Part shown: one piece after another, positions 44,356 to 53,274 of the stretch
Numbering within the stretch: the first letter of the stretch is position 1
How the letters are laid out: every line of letters starts with the position of its first letter
Assembly (NCBI GenBank): GCA_020161935.1
Contig: JAIUNI010000003.1
Coordinates: 1 to 64,000 of the forward strand
Length of the DNA stretch: 64,000 nucleotides
Direction of reading: 5' to 3'
Source: Chloroflexota bacterium
GTDB taxonomy: Bacteria > Chloroflexota > Anaerolineae > Aggregatilineales > Phototrophicaceae
The notes under the pieces: generated by a model
Databases searched by the model: none
Told to the model about the DNA's origin: nothing
What the model saw: the letters and a program-made list of their open reading frames with translations, nothing else
Made by a program: the position numbers and the translations under genes

Positions 44356-44397
44356 AATAAAGATGGAGACCACAATTATTATGCGGTCGTCTTTATT
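44356..44397. terminator. Bidirectional terminator-like hairpin in the AT-rich gap
   Basis: AATAAAGA (44356-44363) and GACC (44368-44371) pair with GGTC (44385-44388) and TCTTTATT (44390-44397). No gene precedes it on either strand, so it may end a short unrecognised transcript or shield the archaellin promoter. The rest of 44204-44508 is AT-rich without genes. Confidence 0.5.
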
Positions 44398-44508
44398 TTG
44401 CGGGTATAGTCTTCATCCGCGCAGTCATCGCATGACGTAACAATTTGACCGTTCAAACCATCAATGAAGCGATATTTCACAATTGACGACCAAAAAGAGG
44501 TTTAAAAA

Positions 44509-44904
44509 ATGGTTTTATCCGAACCTGTACGCGCCTTCCTGCAAAAACCGGTGATCGTCCGCATGGCCGTTGTCGATCCGAACGGCTATCCCCATGTGGT
44601 GCCGGTTTGGTACGGTTTAGATGGCGATGATGTCATCGTCTTTGGCTACCGCAATACCCGCAAAGTGGATTTCATCAAAGCGAATCCCAAAGGCTCGATT
44701 CAAATCGGGGGCGATCCAGCCGGAGAAGGTTACTTGCTCAAGGGGGAATTTTCGCTCGAAGATGACACCGATAACCGTTGGGCGCGGCAAATCACCTATG
44801 CCTACGAAGCCACGAAAGAAAATGCGGATAAGCTGCTGGCGGAGTGGATACTGGCTGGCTTAATCGTCATGCGTTTAAAGGTTGATAAGGTCAGTAAGGT
44901 TTAA
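44509..44904 (+). CDS. PPOX/split-barrel flavin- or F420-binding protein
   Basis: A 131-aa protein of the pyridoxamine-phosphate-oxidase split-barrel family. VIVRMAVVDPNGYPHVVPVWYGLDGDDVIVFGYRNTRKVDFIKANPKGSIQIGGD is typical of small PPOX-class F420- or FMN-dependent enzymes. Single domain; cytoplasmic. The cofactor cannot be decided from sequence alone. It is divergent from the archaellin gene, with a 380-bp gap. Confidence 0.85.
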   Translation: MVLSEPVRAFLQKPVIVRMAVVDPNGYPHVVPVWYGLDGDDVIVFGYRNTRKVDFIKANPKGSIQIGGDPAGEGYLLKGEFSLEDDTDNRWARQITYAYEATKENADKLLAEWILAGLIVMRLKVDKVSKV

Positions 44905-44914
44905 GAGGCGGGGT

Positions 44915-44942
44915 AAAAAAGCGCCTCCGTGTGGAGGCGCAT
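44915..44942 (-). terminator. Intrinsic terminator
   Basis: GCGCCTCC-GTGT-GGAGGCGC; on the minus strand it is followed by TTTTTT, ending the 80-aa gene to its right. On the plus strand no T-run follows. Confidence 0.85.
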
Positions 44943-44948
44943 AAACCG

Positions 44949-45191
44949 TTATTTGGAAACGTTTTTGATTGCCGTCATATCAATCGGCATCTGCGTGGCG
45001 GTGTCGTAGCGTTCTTGCAGCCGTTCACCCCAATCGGTGAGCTGGCGACCGAGACCTGCCAGCGCTTGATGATAAAACGGTGCGCGGTCTTCGTTTAAGA
45101 GAGTCGCAGCATCAATCAGCATCTCCTCCTCTGGATTGCGAACAATCCCCTTCGGATTAAGCTGTGTTGCGTTTTTCATCCATTCATACAT
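44949..45191 (-). CDS. Small hypothetical protein
   Basis: An 80-aa soluble, mostly helical protein (NPEEEMLIDAATLLNEDRAPFYHQALAGLGRQLTDWGERLQERY). AAGGTAAG lies about eight bases before the ATG. A clear terminator follows directly, which supports it as a real gene. Family not recognised. Confidence 0.65.
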   Translation of the reverse strand: MYEWMKNATQLNPKGIVRNPEEEMLIDAATLLNEDRAPFYHQALAGLGRQLTDWGERLQERYDTATQMPIDMTAIKNVSK

Positions 45192-45203
45192 GATCCACTT
45201 ACC

Positions 45204-45232
45204 TTTACAGGCTTTTGCTAACCTGCTATAAT
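45204..45232 (+). promoter_or_regulatory. Promoter of the CGNR regulator gene
   Basis: TTTACA (45204-45209) and TATAAT (45227-45232), spacer 17 bp. A second TATAAT follows at 45245. Confidence 0.65.
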
Positions 45233-45306
45233 TGCTTTGATGGTTATAATAGCATACTCAGCCTAACCTGTCAATCAGCCTTTAGGTGTAAGAAGGGTGG
45301 GGACGA

Positions 45307-45930
45307 ATGGTGAATACACGGGACATCGAAAAGTATGGTTTGTTGCGGGAACGTCTTTGTCTGGACTTCACCAATACCTCGGATGCACACCCCTCGCTGC
45401 CCGATGGGGAGTTCTTTAAGAGCTATTACTCACTGGTTGAATGGGCGGTGTATGCCGGTGCGGTTTCCCACGCTCAAGCGGATACACTGATCGCCGGTGC
45501 GGAAACCCACCCTGATAAGGCAGGGGCCGCGCTCAAAAATGCCATCACCGTGCGCGATACGGTTTACCGTATTCTCTCGGCTGCTGCTGCTCACCAGCAT
45601 CCCAAACCTGCCGATATGCAAGCCTTCAACCACATGCTGCTGAAAGCCATGACGCACCTGCGCTTATCGACAGTCGATGAGCATTTCGCGTGGACGTATA
45701 CGCAAGCCGACGCGGATTTAGAAGCGATGCTCTGGCCGGTGCTGTGGTCTGCCTCTGAACTCCTAACCTCGCACGACTTACGTTACTTACGCGAATGCGC
45801 TTCGGAGGACTGCTCGTGGTTGTTTTTGGATACCTCGAAGAACCACAGCCGTCGGTGGTGCAGTATGACCCTCTGTGGGAACCGTGCCAAAGCCCGTACC
45901 CACTACCATCGGGCGCGTAAAGGCGGTTAA
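45307..45930 (+). CDS. CGNR zinc-finger transcriptional regulator (ABATE domain)
   Basis: A 207-aa protein. The N-terminal stress-sensing ABATE domain starts LRERLCLDFTNT. The C-terminal CGNR zinc finger is complete: CASEDCSWLFLDTSKNHSRRWCSMTLCGNRAKARTHYHR, with four cysteines and the CGNR signature. Members are DNA-binding regulators found in soil and Chloroflexota genomes. The regulated gene is not evident. Confidence 0.92.
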   Translation: MVNTRDIEKYGLLRERLCLDFTNTSDAHPSLPDGEFFKSYYSLVEWAVYAGAVSHAQADTLIAGAETHPDKAGAALKNAITVRDTVYRILSAAAAHQHPKPADMQAFNHMLLKAMTHLRLSTVDEHFAWTYTQADADLEAMLWPVLWSASELLTSHDLRYLRECASEDCSWLFLDTSKNHSRRWCSMTLCGNRAKARTHYHRARKGG

Positions 45931-45957
45931 GAACCTGTCTGAATACTGTGTATTGGG

Positions 45958-46060
45958 TCATAACGGACGCGATCTATCGCGTCCCTACATCAAAAATTCA
46001 GAACAGAGCCTTTGAATTTCGCATTTTTGTAGAGACGGCACGCTACGCAGATGCCGTCCG
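45958..46060. repeat. Single REP-type palindromes
   Basis: GGACGCGATCTATCGCGTCC (45964-45983) is a perfect palindrome-like REP. GACGGCACGCTACGCAGATGCCGTC (split by its loop) follows near 46034. Both belong to the same palindrome class as the arrays at 29-31 kb. Confidence 0.75.
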
Positions 46061-46206
46061 ATACTAAAATAATTTTCAGATAGGCTCTAATAGAGATGAA
46101 TGCGCCACATCAAACACCATTCGCTTCATCTCTTTGTCATCATAACTGTCATAATCCCATAAAATGAAGCTGTAGTGTTTCATCGGTTACTTGAAAGGTG
46201 AAGGTT

Positions 46207-47343
46207 ATGGCGATTCTCATTTCCCTGCTGGCATTAACCATCAGTTTGAACGTCGTGTCACCCCTATCGACCCCCACACTCGCGCAGCCTGATCGTGTTA
46301 TCCAACAAACACCGGAAGAACCGGCTGACTCGGCGGGTTATAACGAGCGCGGCTTATCCTATTACAACGAGCGTGATTATGAGAACGCAATCGCTGACTT
46401 CACGAGTGCAATCGATTTCGACGCTGAAAATGTTGAGGCTTATACCAACCGTGGGAATGCTTACGCCGACTCTGGTGATCTGGATGCTGCGCTCGCGGAT
46501 TACAGTGCCGCTATCGAAATTGACCCTGAATACGCCCGTGCCTATAACAACCGGGGTATCGCCTATTACGCGCTCGGCCAGTACGACCTCGCCGTCGAGG
46601 ATTACACGCAGGCCGTCACGATTGACCCTGAATACGCCCGTGCCTATAACAACCGGGGCAATGTCTATCGTTTGCTGACCGAGTATGAACTCGCGCTCGC
46701 CGACTTTGAGAAGGCGCTGGAAATTGACCCCGCATACACCCGTGCCTACAACAATCGCGGTAATGTCTATCAAGATATGCAGGCATACGATAAAGCGGTT
46801 GCGGATTACACACAGGCGATCACGCTTGACCCCACCTATGCCAATGCTTACCACAATCGTGGGCTGACTTATGCCCAAAGCGAGCGGTATGCAGAAGCGG
46901 CTGCCGACTTCGACACAGCACTGGAACTGAACCCGAATGATACCGCCGCCTACTACAATCGTGGCAAGGTATTTTATAGTCAGGCCGAATATGAAAAGGC
47001 GGTTGAGGATTATACAGCAGCCGTCGAGCTTGATCCGACTTTCGCGGCCGCTTTCAGTGAGCGGGCAAGTGCTTACTTCGCCCTAAAGCAGTATGATAAC
47101 GCGATTGCCGATTATGATGCCGCGATTGCGATTGACCCTTCCTATCCCGACGACTACAAGTACCGGGGGAATACTTACTTCGAACTCAAGGAATTTGAAA
47201 AAGCCCTCGCGGATTGGGAAATATTTGAAAAACTGGGTGGCACACTGGAGCAATCGTATTCGATCCTGCGAGATCGGGCGATATTCCTCCTCACCGCAAC
47301 GCCTGTTCCAACCGAAACCGCGACCGCAACAGCCGTTAAGTAA
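46207..47343 (+). CDS. Secreted TPR-repeat protein
   Basis: A 378-aa protein from ATG 46207, with AAAGGTG six bases upstream; GTG 46198 would leave no spacing. A signal peptide (MAILISLLALTISLNVVSPLS) is followed by nine consecutive 34-residue TPR units from about 35 to 345, each with NRGxxYxxxxxYxxAxxDYxxAIxxDP. The tail is Thr/Pro/Glu-rich (TPVPTETATATA). It probably acts as an extracytoplasmic protein-binding scaffold. Confidence 0.88.
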   Translation: MAILISLLALTISLNVVSPLSTPTLAQPDRVIQQTPEEPADSAGYNERGLSYYNERDYENAIADFTSAIDFDAENVEAYTNRGNAYADSGDLDAALADYSAAIEIDPEYARAYNNRGIAYYALGQYDLAVEDYTQAVTIDPEYARAYNNRGNVYRLLTEYELALADFEKALEIDPAYTRAYNNRGNVYQDMQAYDKAVADYTQAITLDPTYANAYHNRGLTYAQSERYAEAAADFDTALELNPNDTAAYYNRGKVFYSQAEYEKAVEDYTAAVELDPTFAAAFSERASAYFALKQYDNAIADYDAAIAIDPSYPDDYKYRGNTYFELKEFEKALADWEIFEKLGGTLEQSYSILRDRAIFLLTATPVPTETATATAVK

Positions 47344-47382
47344 GGTTATGGTAGAATGCGTGTAGGTTAAGTATGAGGTGGG

Positions 47383-47622
47383 ATGATGGTTGCTAAAACA
47401 GTGGATATTACGTCGATGACCGTAGTAAAGGATTATTTGTTGTCGTTATTAGAAACCGACACAGAAATTATCCTCACTGAAAATGGGCAACCTGTAGCCC
47501 GTGTCTTACCAGTCGAAAAATTGCCTCGCAAAAAACTGACGGGTCTTAATCGTGGTGCTATGAAGATGCATAATGATTTTGATGAGCCACTTCCCGACTC
47601 TTTTTGGCTAGGTAATGAATGA
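47383..47622 (+). CDS. Phd/YefM-type antitoxin
   Basis: A 79-aa protein with the YefM/Phd fold: VDITSMTVVKDYLLSLLETDTEIILTENGQPVARVLPVE, followed by a toxin-neutralising tail (NRGAMKMHNDFDEPLPDSFW). It overlaps the start of the vapC remnant by a few bases, the normal arrangement for these pairs. Confidence 0.85.
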   Translation: MMVAKTVDITSMTVVKDYLLSLLETDTEIILTENGQPVARVLPVEKLPRKKLTGLNRGAMKMHNDFDEPLPDSFWLGNE

Positions 47623-47929
47623 AGTTACTGCTCGACACTCACGTTTTATTTGGTGGAATAGTACCCCTGAACTACTGTCGGGTGATGTGCTTAAATTGCT
47701 TGAAGATGAAGCAAACACACCTGTTATCAGCGTAGTCAATATCTGGGAGATTCAGATTAAGGCTGCGGTAGGAAAAATCGTTTTAAATCTACCACTTGAG
47801 GAAATTGTCGACTACGTGCATTGCCTGACCAGAAACACGTTCGCAGGTACGACAGTATTCGCAGCAGCGTTTAGCACGATCATGAACACGGCGCGTAATT
47901 TGCGCCCACGAGAGTTCATTCATTTTTAG
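47618..47929 (+). pseudogene. Decayed PIN-domain toxin (vapC remnant)
   Basis: ATG 47618 begins MKLLLDTHVLF, the correct PIN start with its first catalytic Asp, but this frame is soon lost. The homologous continuation (FIWWNSTPELLSGDVLKLLEDE...VISVVNIWEIQIK) is in the frame that starts at 47615, so a one-base frameshift lies near 47645-47655. The later HHRDPFDRLL segment with the remaining acidic residues is missing; the frame ends after about 104 codons, against roughly 125-130 for the family. The toxin is almost certainly inactive, while the antitoxin is intact. Confidence 0.8.
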
Positions 47930-48348
47930 TCTTCTGGGGAGAAATCATCGCCTGTTATTGTATGACCGCGTTCTATTAGCACACCAGCAGCCCATGCTTT
48001 ACGCAGGATAAGTCGCTGTCCACGCTCGACTAATTGTGTGAGTTCACTGTATTCGTCCGGGGTAATTGTGCCTAAAGTGTTACGATCCATCAATTTTTGT
48101 TGATGCTCTTGAAGGCGCACAGGCATCTGCTCATGCACAATATTTCTCAGTGTGTCGTCCGAAAGAAACTTGAAAGCAACGAGTTCTGATTCCTCATCCG
48201 CAGGCAGAGATGGCAACTGCACCGATAACACTGATTGCAATTGTTCAACGACAATATCCTCGACAGTTTGTGATTTAGCTTCCGCGATCTCACGGATTGG
48301 CGTATAGAGGGACTCAGGCAGTGTAACCGTTACAGGGTGATCACTCAT
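47926..48348 (-). CDS. Ribbon-helix-helix-like hypothetical protein
   Basis: A 140-aa protein. VTVTLPESLYTPIREIAEAKSQTVEDIVVEQLQS has the strand-helix-helix pattern of RHH antitoxins; the rest is helical (LSDDTLRNIVHEQMPVRLQEHQQKLMDRNTLGTITPDEYSELTQLVERGQRLILRKA). Similar proteins are frequent beside nuclease toxins in Cyanobacteria and Chloroflexota, but no partner is next to it now. It converges on the vapC remnant with a few bases of overlap. Confidence 0.7.
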   Translation of the reverse strand: MSDHPVTVTLPESLYTPIREIAEAKSQTVEDIVVEQLQSVLSVQLPSLPADEESELVAFKFLSDDTLRNIVHEQMPVRLQEHQQKLMDRNTLGTITPDEYSELTQLVERGQRLILRKAWAAGVLIERGHTITGDDFSPED

Positions 48349-48519
48349 TGGGTGAATCTTTCTCTCACACTGGTTTGTGATTGATTATACTGCAATATTG
48401 ATTCACTTCATGTACTTCCCAAGAATCAGCAGGGGCGACCCGGTTGTGCCGCAGTCGCCCCTACAAAGACGTTTCTATGTTTTCCATTACGGATTGATTT
48501 GTTTACCTCGATTCTCTAA

Positions 48520-49200
48520 CTAATGAACGGCGTAAGAACGCATCCTGTACGGCTCATAACCGGGGTTTGGACGCACGATCAGCGCGGCGCAGTTATCCGA
48601 GCGCGGGTCGGTGATGTGATCGTACAAAACCGCTTTGACCTTAAACCCGTTTCGCAACTGAGGGGTGAGCGTGGGGTCGGTCAATTCGCTGCGTGTGACC
48701 TTTTCGACATAGGCTTCAATGCCCATTTGCTCACGGTAGCGGTGATAACCCGGCAGCATCCCACCCGCAACCTCGCCCTTCAAGTTCATGCGGCGCACGA
48801 GTGCCTTACGGGCATCGTATAGCTGGCTCGCTAAACGGAGGCCGCGATAATCGGGATGAACACTGAGATCACCACCGTACAGCCATTCGCCATCCGGGTC
48901 GTGGTTATCCATCCAGCCATCCGACACCGCTTCTTGGAAGGTATGCGCCTTTTCAAAGAACGCCCACTTGGCGCGGAACGTCACCGTCGAACCGGCAATC
49001 GTCCACTTGTCATTGTGATGTACCAGCGCTGTAAACTGCCCCTGCCGAAAGAGTTTAATATGGTGCAAATAATGTTCTTCTCGCAGCAGTTCATCATGCG
49101 TCAGCGTGGGGAAAATCACACTCTGCATTCTTGCCAAAGGATCAGCAAACTTGGCAATCGTGGGTACCACCATCGTTCGTGGTACGTGCTTGGCGTTCAT
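48520..49200 (-). CDS. GNAT-family N-acetyltransferase
   Basis: A 226-aa protein. The acetyl-CoA motif A is LSVHPDYRGLRLASQLYDARKALVRRM (near 112-138). Its ATG overlaps the stop of the aldehyde dehydrogenase gene (ATGA, 49197-49200), so the two are translationally coupled and may act on related substrates. The acceptor is unknown. Confidence 0.85.
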   Translation of the reverse strand: MNAKHVPRTMVVPTIAKFADPLARMQSVIFPTLTHDELLREEHYLHHIKLFRQGQFTALVHHNDKWTIAGSTVTFRAKWAFFEKAHTFQEAVSDGWMDNHDPDGEWLYGGDLSVHPDYRGLRLASQLYDARKALVRRMNLKGEVAGGMLPGYHRYREQMGIEAYVEKVTRSELTDPTLTPQLRNGFKVKAVLYDHITDPRSDNCAALIVRPNPGYEPYRMRSYAVH

Positions 49201-50642
49201 GCAAGTCCTCCAATCATAATCATCTTACGTTCCATATACTCCTCCAATCCTTCCGAGCCGCTTTCGCGACCCAACCCACTTTGTTTAATGCCGCCGAACG
49301 GGGCTTCGGGCGTGGCAGGCAGCCAATCGTTGATGCACACCATGCCAAATTCGAGTCCCTCGTACATGCGGACGGACGTATTTAAATCATTGGTTTGGAC
49401 GAACGCTGCTAACCCGTACTGGGTGGCGTTCGCCATCGCCAGCACCTCGTCGGTGTCGTCGAAAGTGACGATGGGCATCACCGGCCCAAAGATTTCCTCG
49501 GTGTACAGGCGCATACTGTCCTTTAAACCGGTCACCACAGTCGGGCTGTAGAAGTAACCGGCAGGCATATCACACGGGCGCGAGCCACCGCTGAGGGTGG
49601 TTGCCCCTGCCGCCACCGCTTCGTTGACCATCGCTTCAACGCGGTCACGCTGGACGGCGTTAATCAGGGGGCCAGTTTCGGTGCTTTTGATGAGGCCGTT
49701 ACCGACGCGCAGGGTACGCGAGGCTTTGGCAACGCGGTCAGTAAATTCATCAGCGATTTTGCTGTGGACGTAGAAGCGCTGCGGGGCGACACAAACCTGT
49801 CCGGCGTTGCGGTATTTCCACGCCACCGAGAGCTTGGCGACTTCCTCGACGTTCACATCGGGGAAGATGATGCACGGGGCGTTACCACCGAGTTCCAGCG
49901 AGAGCTTGGTGACGGTTTGTGAAGCGCCGTCCATCAACAGCTTGCCGACACGGGTGCTGCCGGTAAAGCTGATCTTCCGCAGGCGTTCGTCTTGAAGCAT
50001 CACTTGTCCCATGGCCGCCGCATCGCCGTTGATGCAGTTGATGACACCCGCAGGTGCGCCCGACTCGTGGAAAGCCTGCGCCATCATCATCGCCGAACGC
50101 GGTGTGTATTCCGACGGGCGACCGACAACCGTACAGCCTGCCGCCAAAGCCGCTGACCAGCAGCGCACCACGTTGTAAACCGGGAAGTTCCACGCTGTAA
50201 TCGTCCCGACTACACCCAACGGCTGTTGAAGAACCATGATGCGGCGGGTAGCGAGGCGTGCCGGGATGGTACGCCCGTAAGCACGTTTGGCTTCTTCCGC
50301 GTTCCAAATAATGTAGTTGGCAGCACTGCGCCACTCAGCCAGTGACTCGGAGAGTGGCTTACCACTTTCCTCGGTGGTGATGACGGCCAGTTCATCGACC
50401 CGTGCCAAAATCCAATCGGCGGCTTTCATCAGCACTTCGGCACGCTGGTAAGGGGTCTTGCGTGACCACGCTGGGAAGGCTGCTGCGGCTGCGTCAATCG
50501 CTGCGCGGGCATCTTCCGCATCACCAAAGGGAATATCGAGTAATTTTTCTTCTGTGGCAGGGTTGAGCAAAGCCCATGTGCCACCGTTGGATGCACCGAC
50601 CCATTCCCCATTAATCAGTTGTTTAAATATAAAATCAGACAT
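49197..50642 (-). CDS. NAD(P)-dependent aldehyde dehydrogenase (succinate-semialdehyde type)
   Basis: A 481-aa enzyme of the ALDH superfamily. Catalytic Glu lies in LELGGNAPC and catalytic Cys in NAGQVCVAPQR; the cofactor motif FTGSTRVGKLL and TAWNFP are present. The pattern WKYRNAGQVCVAPQRF and EYTPRSAMMMAQ resembles succinate-semialdehyde dehydrogenases, yet ALDH specificity is hard to read. AAGGAA is eight bases before the ATG. First gene of an operon with the GNAT gene. Confidence 0.93.
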   Translation of the reverse strand: MSDFIFKQLINGEWVGASNGGTWALLNPATEEKLLDIPFGDAEDARAAIDAAAAAFPAWSRKTPYQRAEVLMKAADWILARVDELAVITTEESGKPLSESLAEWRSAANYIIWNAEEAKRAYGRTIPARLATRRIMVLQQPLGVVGTITAWNFPVYNVVRCWSAALAAGCTVVGRPSEYTPRSAMMMAQAFHESGAPAGVINCINGDAAAMGQVMLQDERLRKISFTGSTRVGKLLMDGASQTVTKLSLELGGNAPCIIFPDVNVEEVAKLSVAWKYRNAGQVCVAPQRFYVHSKIADEFTDRVAKASRTLRVGNGLIKSTETGPLINAVQRDRVEAMVNEAVAAGATTLSGGSRPCDMPAGYFYSPTVVTGLKDSMRLYTEEIFGPVMPIVTFDDTDEVLAMANATQYGLAAFVQTNDLNTSVRMYEGLEFGMVCINDWLPATPEAPFGGIKQSGLGRESGSEGLEEYMERKMIMIGGLA

Positions 50643-51143
50643 CTATCGTTCCTTAGCTGCATTCGTGAACGCAAAAATAACTGATATGACCAGCCGCCGG
50701 ATATTCGCATATCCGGTACCGTTCAATCAGCCCTATGTAGGTCAATCAGAGATTGATGCAAAAATCCGTTTGGAAAGAATCTCCAACCGAAGTAAAAGAC
50801 ATCGACAATTTTGACGTGACAGCAGGAGGTTGGTAAATCGATGAAGAAGCGGGATGTAGGGTTCTGCGGTGTCTGAGTGTCAGTCTTGCAGGGTCTACGA
50901 ACATAATAGCACCTAAATTATGCTGATCGCACTTGGCGAACTCGAATGCTTTTAATAGTTAAACATAAAAGCAGGCGGCTCGTATGGGCTTGAAAGCACT
51001 AATAGTGTACCAGCTTTTTAGCAAGAATTGCCAACTGTTTACGAATTCTCAATAAATGTGGTGCTGGTGAGCATGTCCGTCAATACTATTTCTATTAAAC
51101 ACCCCTTTAAATAAGGCACATCAAGAGGCTTAATAAGCGAGTT

Positions 51144-53048
51144 TTACGCCTCATCTACGATGGGCTGCCCCATGACTCGCCACAGCGAATCTTGGTCGTC
51201 AAAGCCTTTCAACCGGGTTTCGAAAAGGTCTCCAACCAACTCACCGCTGTAGAGCAGCGCCGCGACTTCAGGGTCATCATAGACCGCCTTAGAGATCACC
51301 ACGTCTTCACCAGTCGAGAAGCCTTCCAACCGCGAGGCTTTATTGATGGTCGAGCCGAAGTAATCTAAGCGTTCATTCAACGTCACCGCGATACACGGGC
51401 CATAGTGGATACCGGCTTTCAGTTTGATGGGATGCTGACCGAGGGTGTTCGCCAACTGCGCCTGTGCGTTCAGCATGGCACGCAGGGCGGGTGCCGGACG
51501 CGGGAACACCGCCATGACCGCATCACCAATGGTTTTGATGATTGCGCCACCTTCGGCACTGATGGCTTCACGCAGCACATCGAAGTGATCCATGACCAGC
51601 CCGAATGCGGGAGCGTCGCCAATCTGGTTGTAGAGGCGGGTCGAACCACGAAGGTCGGTAAAGACGATGGCGAGGCTACCGACGCTGATCTGCTGGCCGG
51701 GGCGCAGCGCTTCGCTGGCGAACAGGTCACGGAATAGCTGCAACGTCGTGACTTCGGCGGCGGTGACTGCTTGGTCAGTCCATGCCAAACGTTCGAGGAT
51801 GAAAAGCTGTTCTTCGTCGGTGGTATTTCGCAGCCGCAGGGTGGGACTGTTGCTGATGACGGTTTCCACTTCCGGCCAACCGTCGAATTTATTGGCACGC
51901 AGGGTAATGTCATTCAGGCCGTCGTCGCCAACCTGTATATATTCACTACCGCGTAAGCCCAGTGTCCGCAGGCGGTAGCGTCCGTTGTCGAGGATGGGCT
52001 GCACTGCCCGTTCTTCACCGGCTGCCAGAAGCTGCTGCACGACGATATGCGGCGTGGTCTGTGGGCCAGCCATACAAAACTCGGCCTGATTGACAGCGCG
52101 GATCGACGGATTGGGGTGAAAGCTGAGTTCAACCGAACGCTCAAAGTTGACTTTGAAGTCTACGTTGCAGGTATCGCAGTGAACTTCACTCGAAATTTGA
52201 TCGAGCGATGTGCCGGTTTGCTTGGCACCACGGCACATCGGGCAGAGGACATCCCATTGGAGTTCGAGCATACCCGTGCGTGTTGCTAACAGGTGATGTT
52301 CCAGCAGGTGACGGCGGTCAATACCCCATTCATCGGCGAGGGCATAAGGGCGCATCTTGGAAAGGCTTATATCATCACCGGTTTGGATGAAATCATGCAG
52401 CCGGTTGATGATGTCTGCGTTTGCGCCGTCATTCAGCAAACGGTCGCATAACGTGTTGAGCCGTGCATGTCCACCGGGCATAAACTCGGCAGTCGGCGCG
52501 AGTGTAATCAGCGATTGATTGTTAGCGGCGACTTCATCGTAGGCGCGGAAGGTTCGGGCGAAGGCACGGGCGCTGAGTAGTCCAACTTGTGCCGGAATAG
52601 CGGCGAGGCCGAGGATGCTGCGTGGGGCTGCCCAAACTTCGTAGGTGAGTTCGGTTGTCCCATCGGTTTGTGGGGCAAGGGTGGCCTGAATACGCATATC
52701 ACCTACAGGGCCGCGTGTGTAATGCCGCATGACCCCGTAACGGAAGGGGCGTATCCATTCGAAGGGTTCTTCTTGCCATTCAATCGGTACCCCAAAGCGG
52801 ACGAGGCGCAGATTGCGGCGGGCGTTGGTCAGCGTTTCGGTGCCGTGTTTATGGATTTCCGGTACGCCGGTATCACGGTTGAAGCGGTTGGTATCCGCGA
52901 CCAGCGGCCAGAGTGTTTCGGGGCTGGCTTGCAGATGCCACTGCCAGCGGTAATGAAATTCGCGGAGCAAACCGCGTTTGCCGGACGGTTGAGAAGCTGT
53001 TTGTTGACTCATGGCTGTGGATGGCTGATACGCTGAACGATTACTCAT
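51144..53048 (-). CDS. Class III adenylate/guanylate cyclase with SRPBCC and DUF5939 domains
   Basis: A protein of 634 aa from ATG 53048 (GGATAAGATA upstream); an in-frame ATG at 53078 gives 644 aa. Domain order: SRPBCC/START-like (about 25-200), a DUF5939-type region with a zinc ribbon (LCPMCRGAK...VHCDTCNVDF, two CxxC), and a C-terminal cyclase domain: VFTDLRGSTRLYNQIGDAP holds the first metal Asp, AIIKTIGDAVMAVF the second, and DYFGSTINKASRLEGF the transition-state residues. No membrane segment. The combination suggests a soluble cyclase switched by a hydrophobic ligand. Confidence 0.9.
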   Translation of the reverse strand: MSNRSAYQPSTAMSQQTASQPSGKRGLLREFHYRWQWHLQASPETLWPLVADTNRFNRDTGVPEIHKHGTETLTNARRNLRLVRFGVPIEWQEEPFEWIRPFRYGVMRHYTRGPVGDMRIQATLAPQTDGTTELTYEVWAAPRSILGLAAIPAQVGLLSARAFARTFRAYDEVAANNQSLITLAPTAEFMPGGHARLNTLCDRLLNDGANADIINRLHDFIQTGDDISLSKMRPYALADEWGIDRRHLLEHHLLATRTGMLELQWDVLCPMCRGAKQTGTSLDQISSEVHCDTCNVDFKVNFERSVELSFHPNPSIRAVNQAEFCMAGPQTTPHIVVQQLLAAGEERAVQPILDNGRYRLRTLGLRGSEYIQVGDDGLNDITLRANKFDGWPEVETVISNSPTLRLRNTTDEEQLFILERLAWTDQAVTAAEVTTLQLFRDLFASEALRPGQQISVGSLAIVFTDLRGSTRLYNQIGDAPAFGLVMDHFDVLREAISAEGGAIIKTIGDAVMAVFPRPAPALRAMLNAQAQLANTLGQHPIKLKAGIHYGPCIAVTLNERLDYFGSTINKASRLEGFSTGEDVVISKAVYDDPEVAALLYSGELVGDLFETRLKGFDDQDSLWRVMGQPIVDEA

Positions 53049-53221
53049 TATCTTATCCGTTATTAGCGGTTTGAGCATAAATGCTTACCTAAACTGTATG
53101 CGAAACCCGTGTTTCGTTACAGATCAAACGCTGCTCAATTTCTGTTCAGTTGTCGATGAAGGTTGTCGAGAATAGTTACGACAGAAGTACGTAAACGGAT
53201 TGCTTCGTGAAGGAGGTCAAT

Positions 53222-53254
53222 AAAAGAGGACATCAATTGATGTCCCCTAAAAAG
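53222..53254 (-). terminator. Intrinsic terminator after ychF
   Basis: GGACATCAATTGATGTCC (53228-53245) is a perfect palindrome extended by partly pairing flanks; on the minus strand CTCTTTTA follows. It ends the ychF transcript. Confidence 0.75.
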
Positions 53255-53274
53255 TTTTGATTGCTTACTGCCGT

